The notes beneath the pieces were generated by a model. That model saw only the letters and a list, made by a program, of their open reading frames with translations, did no database searches and was not told the origin of the DNA. From assembly GCA_964017235.1 (NCBI GenBank), contig OZ024928.1, forward strand, positions 154,280,881 through 154,344,880: DNA of 64,000 bases, written 5' to 3'. This document shows, in pieces, positions 45,232 through 55,459 of this stretch (the first letter of the stretch is position 1; every line of letters starts with the position of its first letter). The translations under genes and the position numbers were made by a program. The DNA comes from Sabellastarte sp. h YS-2021 (lineage: Eukaryota; Annelida; Polychaeta; Sabellida; Sabellidae).

Positions 45232-45648
45232 AATATTGATGAAACAGGAGTATTTTAAAAAGAAAGAAATACACATAATATTTACACTACTGTTGATCTC
45301 TTGGTTTTTCAATTAATAAACTACAAGCTATTGCTTGGATTCTTTAGAATTTTCCAGTGGACTAAAGACCTGCAACATTGTTATATTACAGACATAAAAC
45401 CCCTTATTTTTTAAATATCAAGTCATTATTCTATAATCACTTTAATTGAAGGATACTAAGTCTGATAAATTGTAGGAGTATTTTAAAGCATTAAAATATA
45501 TAGTTACATCATTGTTGATCCCTTGTATTTTTTAATTTACAAACTCCTGTATTGTTTGCTTGTTTGGAATATTCTAGTAAAGAGGTGCAACATTATTATA
45601 AACATAAAACACCTAAACATTTGTTGATTAAATAACTTCAAATTAAAT
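45232..45648 (+). promoter_or_regulatory. Duplicated proximal upstream module of ZNF2
   Basis: Two related ~190-bp modules in tandem, 45232-45420 and 45455-45640. Both have AGGAGTATTTTAAA, a GTTGATC..CTTG segment, GCAACATT and ATTACA/ATAAACATAAAAC. ZNF1 keeps only the second type, ZNF3 only the first. Promoter function is inferred from position. Confidence 0.55.
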
Positions 45649-46668
45649 ATGAATGAATCAGAGAACATAAAACCACTGTGTGAAAGCGAGACCTCGGACA
45701 CAGCAACAACCACCCCCACAGATTTACAAAGGAAGCATGCAACACAAGGTCTACCATGGTGCTCCATCTGCAAGAAATTCTTCACATCGGAAAGCCATGT
45801 CAAAGTACACACTTTCATAGAAGTTGAAGAGGAATTGTTCAGATGTCACTTATGTCAAATAAGCTTCCCAGATTATTTAAAGTTGCAGGATCATAAGTTG
45901 ATTCACAAGAATCAAATCTACAGGTGCACTGAATGTCCCAGGACTTACACGCAACCATGTGAATTGAGGAAACATATGAAAATTCACTCAGGAGAGAAGC
46001 ACTTCCAATGTCTGTTGTGCGAGAAGGCATTCATCACAAAAGCTGAGTTGAAAAGACACACATTTCGTCATACAGGGGAAAAGCCACATACTTGCACCAT
46101 ATGTAAGAAATCATTTGCTGTTCCGAATACCCTGAAGACACACATGTTAGTGCACAGTGAGGAAAAATCGTATAAGTGTGACACATGCGGGAACACATTT
46201 AACAGTAAAAAAAACCTGAAATGCCATCAAGTGATACATCTGGAGAAGAAGCCACATTGCTGTGAGTTATGTGACAAGTCTTACTCTCGTGCAGGTAATT
46301 TGAAAGAGCACATTAAACGATGTCATACAGACATCAAGCCACTCTTTTGTAAAGTCTGTGGGCAGGCATTTAACGCCAAGGCAACCATGGAGAATCACAT
46401 GTTGACACACTTAGATTTCAGACATGACTCCAGGATACAGAAACTGAACCACAGCAACTCAAACAAGAGGTTTAAATGCACAGTTTGTGCTAAAACTTTT
46501 ACTAACAGGCGCAATATCAAACTGCATATGACTAAAATACATCCACCAGAAGAAGAATGGGAAATAGAAGCAGACGCAAATACAGATTTAGAATCAGATA
46601 CATCAGAAACAAGTGAAGATACAGACACTGATGATGTTAAGCCAAATATTAAGAACACAGACCTTTGA
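45649..46668 (+). CDS. C2H2 zinc-finger protein, copy 2 (ZNF2), 339 aa
   Basis: A probable nuclear sequence-specific DNA-binding protein and the best preserved of the three. Eight canonical C2H2 fingers lie at residues 66-86, 93-113, 121-141, 149-169, 177-197, 205-226, 234-254 and 277-298. A degenerate first finger (38-54) lacks the last His. Linkers include SGEKHFQ and TGEKPHT, the standard finger linker. The tail is acidic with repeated D/T/S and ends KNTDL. The start ATG is shared with the paralogues and preceded by near-identical 5' sequence in ZNF1. The frame is open in one exon; AATAAA occurs at 46987-46992. No KRAB, SCAN or BTB domain is visible, and the N-terminal 35 residues match nothing I know. 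Regulation is unknown. Confidence 0.88.
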   Translation: MNESENIKPLCESETSDTATTTPTDLQRKHATQGLPWCSICKKFFTSESHVKVHTFIEVEEELFRCHLCQISFPDYLKLQDHKLIHKNQIYRCTECPRTYTQPCELRKHMKIHSGEKHFQCLLCEKAFITKAELKRHTFRHTGEKPHTCTICKKSFAVPNTLKTHMLVHSEEKSYKCDTCGNTFNSKKNLKCHQVIHLEKKPHCCELCDKSYSRAGNLKEHIKRCHTDIKPLFCKVCGQAFNAKATMENHMLTHLDFRHDSRIQKLNHSNSNKRFKCTVCAKTFTNRRNIKLHMTKIHPPEEEWEIEADANTDLESDTSETSEDTDTDDVKPNIKNTDL

Positions 46669-47212
46669 ATGGACAAGTGTAAATGGAGTCTTATGAAAAC
46701 ATTTAGCAACAAGAGCACTTGGAGAACACAGACCTCATGCAGTCCAAGGCACGCAATAATAAGTAATAATAAGTGAATGTTACAATCCAGATTTGTCCTT
46801 TATATCCGGACAGTATTCCAGATCAAAATGTAATGGGATCTAATTGGGCAGATAAGTGCCAACCGATTGTATTTCAATAATCCTGCTAACATAGAGACAA
46901 ACAGGTAAAGTCAGGAAAACAAAACCTCCTTGGCACAGGTAATTAAATAGATCTACTGTGTTATAGGACTTGTAAATACTGGGTATAATAAATACATTTC
47001 TTGATGTATAGCTACAAATGGACAAGAGTGTGTAAAATTTCAGGGAGTGGAAATGAGGTCATAAAACCAATAATCCGATAATAAATGGTTGGATAGTATA
47101 GGTTATACCATACTAACTTTAATGAGAACTTGCATGGGTACATATGAATACAAGTCATGACTGGCTTGTCAGTAAATTTGCATCAATTCTTATAGAATGG
47201 ATTTCCATTGTA
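46669..47212. other. ZNF2 3' flank
   Basis: AT-rich, probably 3' UTR, with AATAAA at 46987. The segment 46986-47035 (ATACATTTCTTGATGTA, ACAAGAG) resembles 62543-62600, so part of it is a dispersed repeat. It has no counterpart in unit 1, where the Helitron-like element sits directly between the gene and the LINE. Confidence 0.5.
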
Positions 47213-47273
47213 ATTAACAGGCTGGCATACTATGAAACCTGTATTTGTAAAAACTTGCAACCTTCTGGTCTAG
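47213..47273 (-). pseudogene. LINE 3' part, unit 2, piece 1
   Basis: Matches 10012-10065 (GGCTGGCAT, CTGTATTTGTAAAA). It stops at 47273 and continues at 48934, with element X between. Confidence 0.8.
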
Positions 47274-48933
47274 TTATATCCTGCCTGCAGCCGAAGGCCA
47301 TGGTCGGGAGATTATAAAATGCCTTCCATCCATGTGTCCATCTGTATGTCCATTCGTCATGTTTTTACATAAACCTTAATATCTCGTTCATTTATAACGA
47401 TATCATCACCAAATTTGTAGGGAATGTTAATGGCTATGAAAACTTGTCTCTACCAAATTTTAGCCTCATTTTGAAAAACAAAATGGCCGCCATACTTAAT
47501 TGTTTGAAAATCATAAATCTTGAAATATTCCAGCTAGCTTCATCCAATCTGCACAAAAGCTATATGGCTAGAAAAGCTGGCCTGATAGTAATTTTGGCCT
47601 AGTTAAAAAAACAAAATGGCCGTCATACGACATGTTTAATGTCAAATGGGGTTATCCTATTAAAAAGGCCTAATACCTCCCCTAATATTGCTCCTAGAGG
47701 TTCAGAATGTGAAAACAACTTGTGGGAAGTCATGACCTGGGAATCTTTTCCACATGTTGAATTTGACCTTTGACCCCTGCTTCAAGGTTAAATGGGGTTG
47801 TCACACTAAAACATTCTTATTTTTCCCTTATTATTGGTGCTATGGCTTTAGAATGTAAAGACAGACCATGAAAAGCGAAGGCCATGGTTGAGAGATTATA
47901 AAATACCTTCCATACGCTCGTCTGTTTGTGCGTCCGTCCATTCATCATGTTTTTACATAAACCTTAGATTTCATTCATTTATAAAGATATCTTCGTCAAA
48001 TTTGCAGGGAATGTTTATGGCTATAAAAACCTGTCTATGCAAAATTTTGGCCTCTTTTTGAAAAACAAAATGGCTGCCATAGCCAATTGTTTGAAAATGG
48101 TAAAGTTGCTCTAAATCTTGAAATATTCCAGGTAGCTTCATCAAATTTGCACAAAAGATATACAACTATAAAAGCTAGCCTGATAGTAATTTTGACCTAG
48201 TTCTAAAAACCAAAATGGCCGCCATATCACATGTTTAATGTGAAATGGGGTTATCCTATTGAAAAGGCCTTGTATCTCCCATAATATTGCTCTTAGAGGT
48301 TTGGAATGTGAAAACAATTTGTAGGAGGTCATAGCCTGGGAATCTTTTCCAGGTGTTGAATTTGACCTTTGACCCATGCGTCAAGGTTTAATGGGGTCAT
48401 CACACTAAAATGTCCTTATTTCTCCCTTATTACATGTGCTATGGCTTCAGAATGTAAAGACAGACAATGAAAAGTCCTGGCCTGTCAATGTTTTGCCCAA
48501 GAAAAATTTTGGCCTAATTTTGAAAAACGAAATGGCCGCCATAGCCAATTATATCAAAATCTTTAAGATGCTCTAAAAACTGAAATATTGCAGCTTTGTT
48601 CATCAAATTTGCGCAAAAGATATATGGCTAGGAAAGTTAGCCTCAGAGTAATTTGGCCTATTTTCGAAAACAAAATGGCCGTCATATCACATGTTAAATG
48701 GGATTTACATGTTAAAAAGGGAATATATCTCCTTTATCATTGCTACTAGGGGTTTCAAATGTGAAAACAACTTGAAGGAAGTCAAGGCCTGAGACTCTTT
48801 TCCAATTGCTTTTATCTCTAACCCCTTCTTCAATGTCAAGTGGGGTTATCTTACTACGCGGCCTTATATTTCCTTTAGTTCCCCATTATTACTGATTTAA
48901 AGGCGGGAGATAACCGCTGCAGCAGTGGCCTTG
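47274..48933 (+). mobile_element. Helitron-like element X, copy 1
   Basis: The 5' end is TTATATCCTGCC, followed by CTGCAGCCGAAGGCC. The 3' end is GGCGGGAGATAACC, the stem CCGCTGC/GCAGTGG and CCTTG, then host TTTT. The empty site is intact in the LINE copy near 10062 and there is no target duplication. The interior is two ~593-bp units and a partial third. Each has two AAAATGGCCGCCAT or AAAATGGCCGTCAT motifs and the phrases TTGACCTTTGACCC and GGGGTTATCCTATT. A second copy is at 59906-60955. Non-coding. Confidence 0.88.
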
Positions 48934-49382
48934 TTTTGCTATAAGATAGTCACTTCAATATGTGTGGAAAATTTTACATTCTAAAAGCATGAGATGCAGT
49001 TGCCTATTAAATTCACTACTTTCAAAAATATACCTTTCTGTAGCAATAATTTTTGTGTTCATAGGTATAAAACTTTGATGACGATCTTGATATCAAAGAA
49101 TAATTTCAACTTTTAAAAAAAAAAAAATTAATTTTTGTTTTATTACAAATAAATTCTCCTCTTTTTTTGCTAAAGAGCTTTTGTCTTAGTATATTCTGTA
49201 AACAAATGTGTCGGGGATTGTGGTTCATCATTGCATAGGTTACAGACACATTTTAAGTACCAAAGATACTTTTAGCTCTGTGTATTCTGTATAAAATATT
49301 TGTCTGGAACCATATTAACACATTTTTGTGTAAAATGTTAAAGCAAATACTTAGGTTGTTTTCCAGGTCAATTCATCAATTG
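48934..49382 (-). pseudogene. LINE ORF2 C-terminal end, unit 2, piece 2
   Basis: Matches 10066-10402. On the minus strand this copy keeps a segment missing in unit 1: VCNLCNDEPQSPTHLF, a Cys/His motif typical of the C-terminal end of L1-type ORF2 proteins. Frames are broken. Confidence 0.75.
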
Positions 49383-50189
49383 TTAACGCTCGACGATAGG
49401 AAAGGGTTATTGTGATCAGTTTGTTTCTGTCTGTCTGTCTGTCTGTGCACCGTTTTGCCCTTATAACTCAAAAACTATAACATCAATCAAGCTCAAATTT
49501 GGTGGGCAGATACTTCCTGGGGTACAGATGAATTCTTCCAAATTTGGTGTAACTTGTTTGAAAAGTAAAGTCGGGAGAGAGTTTTTCATATTTTCAATTG
49601 GGCATATACAGAGAAATCTGATTCTACTCATCACTTACGTAAATCAATATTTTGCTTTCTGATGATGTCATTACGTAATGATGTCACAATACAATTGTCA
49701 TTGTGAGGTCACAAACACTGTTATTGATTCTTGTCCTTTGTTAAAGATATTTCTTTCTATTGAAATAAAGATAATCAAGAGAGTGGTGGTGTATCCATCC
49801 TTAAGCAGGATGCTTGTTTGTGTATGGGAGACCTTCAGGCTCCGGCGGCTCCGCATTTTGTTTTCCTTATAACTCTGTAACCGTTAGGTGGATTCTTTTC
49901 AAATTTGGCAGGTTTAGGCAGTAGCCTTGGGGAATTTTTTTGAATATGCTGCAGTAACATTTCAACCAATCAGAGAGGTCACATGACCAAAAATGTCTTT
50001 TTTTTCAATGGTGGAGAAGCTTGTCCGGATGATAACTTAAAAGGAATTTTATCAATTCACCTGAAACTTGGCAAATACATTCATTCTATTAAAATCTGGA
50101 AATCATTAGATTTCGGCATTGATTGGTTAAGAAATGGCCGAGTAATTAATGATTAATTAATCATTATGAATTTTCCAAATAAGGAAAAC

Positions 50190-50580
50190 GCAAAAATGCT
50201 TATATCTCGAAAACCGTGCTAGAAAGAGCGATTTCGACGAAATTTTTGACCTGCAGGATATCTCTAATTTGTCTCGCCAAAAATGGCGGCCATTTTGAAT
50301 TTTCGAATTTTTCACAAAAATTGCAAAACATAAAAATCCTTGTATCTTGAAAACCCTGCTAGATAGAGCGATTTCGACAAAATTTTTGACCTACAGGATA
50401 TCTCTGCAGAGTAGCTATGCCAATTTTCAAAAAAAAAATTTCTCGCAAAAAATGGCGGCCATTTTGAATTTTCGAATTTTTGCGCAAAAATTGCAAAACA
50501 CAAAAATGCTAATATCTCGAAAACCGTGCTACATAGAGCGGTTTCAACGAAATTTTTGATCTTCAGGGTATCTCTACAGA
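50190..50580. repeat. Diverged family B units
   Basis: Three units with TATCTCGAAAACCGTGCTA, GAGCGATTTCGACGAAAT and AATGGCGGCCATTTTGAATT. Two more degenerate ones lie at 51640-51890. Confidence 0.82.
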
Positions 50581-50589
50581 GCAGCTATC

Positions 50590-51540
50590 CCAAAGAGCTT
50601 TCACTCGGTGAAGTTTCAGACCCGTAGCTAATTATTCACCTACTCAAAATGAGTAAATGCGAATTATCTCTAAAACTATTGCGGATACCCAATTTTTATC
50701 AAATAACTCATTCATCTACTTTTGGGAGAGCTTTCACATGGTAAAGTTTCAGACCCATAGATTATTACTCACCTACTCAAAATGAGTAAATGCGAATTAT
50801 CTCTTAAAAGTATTGCAGATAGCCAATTTTTCTCAAATAACTCATTCATCTACTTTTGGAAGAGCTTTCACATGAAGTTTCAGACCCATAGCTAATTACT
50901 GACCTACTGAAAATGAGTAAATGCGAATTACCTCTAAAAGTATTGCAGATAGCCAATTTTTCTCAAATAACTCATTCACCTACTTTTGGGAGAGCTTTCA
51001 CTGGGTGAAGTTTCAGACCCATAGCTAATTACTCACCTACTCAAAATGAGTAAATGCTAATTATCTGAAAAACTATTGCGGATACCCACTTTTTATCAAA
51101 TAAGTCATTCATGTACTTTTGGGAGAGCTTTCACATGAAGTTTCAGACCCGTAGATAATTACTCACCTACTCAAAATGAGTAAATGCGAATTATCTCTTA
51201 AAAGTATTGCAGATAGCCAATTTTTCTCAAATAACTCATTCACCTACTTTTGGAAGAGCTTTCACATGGTGAAGTTTCAGACCCATAGCTAATTACTCAC
51301 CTACTCAAAATGAGTAAATGCGAATTATCTCTAAAAGTATTGCAGATAGCCAATTTTTCTCAAATAACTCATTCACCTACTTTTGGGAGAACTTTCACTT
51401 GGTGAAGTTCCAGACCCGTAGGTAATTACTCACCTACTCAAAAGGAGTAAATCTGAATTATCTCTTAAAAGTATTGCAGATAGCCAATTTTTCTCAAATA
51501 ACTCATTCACCTACTTTTGGAAGAGCTTTCACACACGAAA
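50590..51540. repeat. Inverted array E-like satellite, ~133 bp units
   Basis: Seven units with GAGCTTTCAC, CACCTACTCAAAATGAGTAA and AAATAACTCATTCACC. Reverse-complemented they align with array E (AAAATGAGTAAATG against CATTTACTCATTTT). Confidence 0.9.
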
Positions 51541-51582
51541 ATGAAAAATTGTGAATATCTCGGAAAAGCTATTTCTTCTCCT

Positions 51583-51623
51583 TTAATGCTCGGCGGGAGA
51601 TACACACCGCGGCAGTGGTCTTG
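51583..51623 (+). mobile_element. Solo family X-like 3' terminus
   Basis: GGCGGGAGATA, a GC-rich stem with CCGCGGCAGTGG and CTTG, followed by T, exactly as at the end of element X. The matching 5' end was not located within insert 2. Confidence 0.65.
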
Positions 51624-52855
51624 TCAAAAATTTTTGTCTCCCCAAAAGTGGTGGCCCTTTTGAATTTTCAAAGTTTTTGCAAAACACAAAAATGCTTATA
51701 TCTCGAAAACCGTGCTATATGGAGCGAACTGAACAAAATTTTTGACCTGCTGGGTATCTCTGCAGAGTAGCCATGCCAATTTTCAAAATATTTTTGTCTC
51801 GCCAAATATAGCGGACATTTTGAATTTTTGAATTTTTTGCAAAACACAAAAATGCTTATATCTTGAAAACCATGCTAGATAGAGCAGACTGCGCTGACTT
51901 TGGTTGCCACAACAGTATAAGGCTAGAAACGAAGCATTTTCTTAATACTTTAGCACTCACCTTTATATCCTTTTCGGGACGCTTTGTTTTTGCCATGCAA
52001 AAACATTATCTTTTTTGCGAGCAATCCTGTAGTTTTTATTGATTTCTTTTTTCATTTTCCTTTTTTTTTTCTTTCAATTTCCTGACAGTCCATTACAAAA
52101 AGTTTACCCTAAGTGATTTTCACCAAGTGGTTTTAATCAATATTTTTACCTCCACCAGGAGTTTGTGTTTTTATGTGTTCACTTGTTCATTTGTCTATCT
52201 ATCTGTTTTTGGTGTTTAGATTACTCCAAAACTAATGAACACATCTTTATATTTTTTTGTGGTAGCACCTATCCAAAGAAAAAAGTTATTAATTTGGGGA
52301 AAGATCTGGATCATATTTTAGATACAAAAAAATCATGAATTTTCAGAGGTCCTATTTTCAATGCATTTTTAATGACTTTAGCTTTCTACTTAATATTTCT
52401 TCAAAAGTAATGAACAAATTTTGATAATTTTTTAGTACAAAGGAGCTAACTGTGGGAAGGAGTGATTATATATTAGGAAAGATCGAGGTAATATTCTGGG
52501 TACCAAAAAACTTTCAAAACTTTTGAAATGCCACCATGGTATACGTGTGTGCTCAGTGGTTTCTAGTACACTTTATGACCATTTTATCAGTTAACACTTA
52601 TAATTATGTCAGCTAGAGGGTAGGCCACACTATTGTGAACTGACTAAATAGTAAATACCCACAAAATATTTATTCAGTGCGTGGATGTGCGCGTTCAAGT
52701 ATGCATGTGTTCCTCAGTGGGGAGAAATTTACTGAAAATTAATTCCTACATAGCTTCAAATACAAACAATAGATGGTGTGTAATACAATACTTTATAACA
52801 CTTGTGAGGCTGGTCACATCGAGTCGAGCGTTTTGCTCTCTCCGAGTGCATCTTG

Positions 52856-53120
52856 TTGTATTTAAATTTCTTTTCAATTTCTGTTTTATTGTGATAGTGA
52901 TTTATTTGTAAACTGTATACTACAGAGGTCCCATGCACCTCTTTTTGATTTAAATAATATCTTAACATCGTTTGGAATAAGGGTGTGTCACAATGAATCA
53001 TACTGAAATTGTGTTTTTTGCGAAAGCACTGAATATTGAGCATAACACAGATAATTTAGGAAACAGATGTATCTAAAACCACAGAATATTTAAATTATAT
53101 TTTTAGTCACAAAGTTACCT
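52856..53120 (-). pseudogene. LINE ORF2 part, unit 2, piece 3
   Basis: Minus strand: FRKKHNFSMIHCDTPLFQ and MLRYYLNQKEVHGTSVVY, matching 10400-10680. It is followed by the TIR element at 53148. Confidence 0.78.
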
Positions 53121-53147
53121 TTATACGGGTGGTCACTGAGATAAACG

Positions 53148-54887
53148 GTCATAGAGATAAACGGTCTTCAGAAATTATGACATAAAAATAGCCAGCCAAA
53201 TAGGCAGGCAAGAACCCCAGCTCGCAGGTACAGCTAAATGGCCAACATTGAGATTTGGGAAAATCTTTGGAACAACTTCTGTTGTAAGAAGTATAGAGAA
53301 CCCACAAGATACTCTACAAAAGATTCACAGACCATAATTTCTTACAAGTACTTTCATATTTTGAAGCCAAAGAAACAATTATAAGGGAGATATAAGGCCT
53401 TTTTGATGACCCTCCTATTTGCCATTAAAGATTGATATGGTGGCAATTTTGTTTCAAAAACAAGGACACAATTACTCTCAGGCAAGCTTTCCTATCCATT
53501 TGCATTTTCTGCAATCAAAATCAAAATTGCTAGCTGCAATATTTTAGGTTACAGAAAACATTCATGATTTCAGAACAAACTTTAAGACCTGAAAAATTTT
53601 TAAAGTGTTGCCATGGCAACAGTTGCCGCTGGATACCCCCCAAAACGTAATCACCTGTAGATCCTCTTGGGGTAAACATATCCTGAAAATTTGGTGAAAA
53701 TCCATGTATGGGTTTATGCTGTGGAACACCTACAAAGTTTAAGACCTGAATATCTCAAAAGTGTTGCCATGGCAACAGATATTACTGGATACCCTCCAAA
53801 ACCTAATCAGCTCTAGATCCACTTGGGGTAAACATATCCTGAAGATTTGGTGAAAATCCGTGCAGGGATTTAGTCTGTGGAACACCCACAAAGTTTAAGA
53901 CACAAAAATCTTAAAAGTGTTACCATGGTAACAGTGGTACCTGGATACCCACCAAAACCTAATCAGCTCTAGATCCACTTGGGGTAAACAGATCCTGAAA
54001 ATTTGGTGAAAATCCATGCATGGTTTAGGCTGTGGAACACCTAGAAAGTTTAAGACCTGAAAATCTCAAAAGTGTTGCCATGGCAAACAGATATTACTGG
54101 ATACCCTCCAAAACCTAATCAGCTCTAGATCCCTTGGGGTAAACATATCCTGAAAATTTGGTGAAAATCCGTGCTGGGATTTAGTCTGTGGAATACCCAC
54201 AAAGTTTAAGACCCGAAAATGTTAAAAGTGTTGCCATGGCAACAGTAGTGGCCAGATACCCACCAAAACCTAATCAGCTGTAGATCCTCTTGGGGTAAAC
54301 ATCCTCTGAAAATTTGGTGAAAATCCATGCAGGGGTTTAGTCTGCAGAACACCCACAAAGTTTAAGATCCTAAGTTCTTAAAAGTGTTGCCACGGCAACA
54401 GTTGTTACTGGATAACCCCCAAAACCTAATCAGCTCTAGATCCTTTTGGGGTAAACATCCCCCAAAAATTTGTTGAAAATCCGTGCAGGGGTTTAGTCTG
54501 GAACACCCACAAAGTTTAAGACCCGAAGTTTTTAAAAGTGTTGCCATGGCAACAGTTGTTACCAGATACCCCCCAAATCCTAATCAGCTCTAGATCCTCT
54601 TGGGGTAAACATCCCCTGAAAATTTGGTGAAAATCCGTGCAGGGGTTTAGGCTGTGGAACACCCCCATCTCTATGCCCGCCGCCGCCGCCCGGACGGCGC
54701 AGGGGACGACTATAACCCCAGCCTATATGGCTGGGGTTAAAAACAGTTAAAGGGTTAATCAACAATATAACACAAACCAAATGTTATGGTATGCATTGTT
54801 TAAGTTTATTTTATTATTTAGTTCGTGCGATTTTGTTATTTACATTATTTAAATTTGAAAAATGTGAAGACCGTTTACCTCTATGAC
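53148..54887. mobile_element. TIR DNA element with 156-bp array (insert 3)
   Basis: Inverted ends TCATAGAGATAAACGGTC (53149-53166, continuing to 53170) and its near-perfect inverse at 54865-54887. A second, direct copy of AGATAAACGGTC precedes the left end. The LINE copy at 10680-10700 lacks it. The interior is seven ~156-bp units with GTTGCCATGGCAAC and CTAATCAGCTCTAGATCC. A Helitron-like 5' end follows, TTAACCCCAGCC with palindrome at 54740 (minus strand). No transposase. Confidence 0.75.
53590..54650. repeat. 156-bp satellite with GTTGCCATGGCAAC
   Basis: Seven units, starting near 53608, 53764, 53920, 54074, 54231, 54387 and 54541. Each has the palindrome GTTGCCATGGCAAC or a variant, AAAACCTAATCAGCTC and TTGGGGTAAACAT. 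Two older units lie at 11280-11520. Confidence 0.9.
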
Positions 54888-55459
54888 TGTTTTTTTTTTG
54901 TATTCCTTTGTTACACCAATATGTAAAGAATAGATCTTGACATTTCCTTTCTGCACAAAAGTATGAAATGTAGACCCAGTGTTAAAACTAGCTCACTAGA
55001 CTTGTGTATGCGTACGCGTATGCATATATATACACAGCCCTGCGTATGCATTCAGTATAAACTCACCTGGTTTGACCCTGTGTAGATAAGTGTTGGTGTA
55101 AGATTTATTACAACATTTAGCCAAAAGTATAAACAGTTTTACAGTGAAAACATTTGCTATAAAACGCCAGTACACAGTTACTTCACACACACCTCTTTGT
55201 CTTCTATCTACTGAATACTGAATATAATAACCTGATAACCTTCTACTAGGTACGGAGCCCTTAATAGGACATGGTAAAATAAAAATTGTACCATGTATTA
55301 AGTCGTGCGCACAAGATGATCTCATGATAACAAGAAAATAAGTCGTGATAATGAGATCATCTCATTAGCACCACTTGTTTTCTTGATATCATAAGATCAT
55401 CTGGTGCTCACCAGATGATCTCATCATTCTTGTGCTCACTAGATAAAGTAGTGATCACC
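54888..55459. other. Spacer between LINE pieces, with clustered palindromes
   Basis: 54895-54950 is LINE sequence shared with unit 1 (CCAATATGTAAAGAATAGATC). From 55310 to 55445 short palindromes built on GAGATCATCTC and CAGATGATCTC are crowded together. No gene. Confidence 0.55.

Larger units (their letters stand above)
49383..52855 (+). mobile_element. Composite Helitron-like element (insert 2)
   Basis: The 5' end is TTAACGCTCGACGA. The 3' end has GTCGAGCGTT, a weak stem and CTTG at 52852-52855. Host LINE sequence resumes exactly (compare 10402-10403) without duplication. AACGCTCGAC near one end and its inverse near the other form a subterminal inverted repeat. Inside are diverged B units, an inverted E-like array, an X-like 3' end (51583-51623) and two ~200-bp units (52140-52540). 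A CTGT microsatellite is at 49425-49447. No coding region. Confidence 0.8.
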
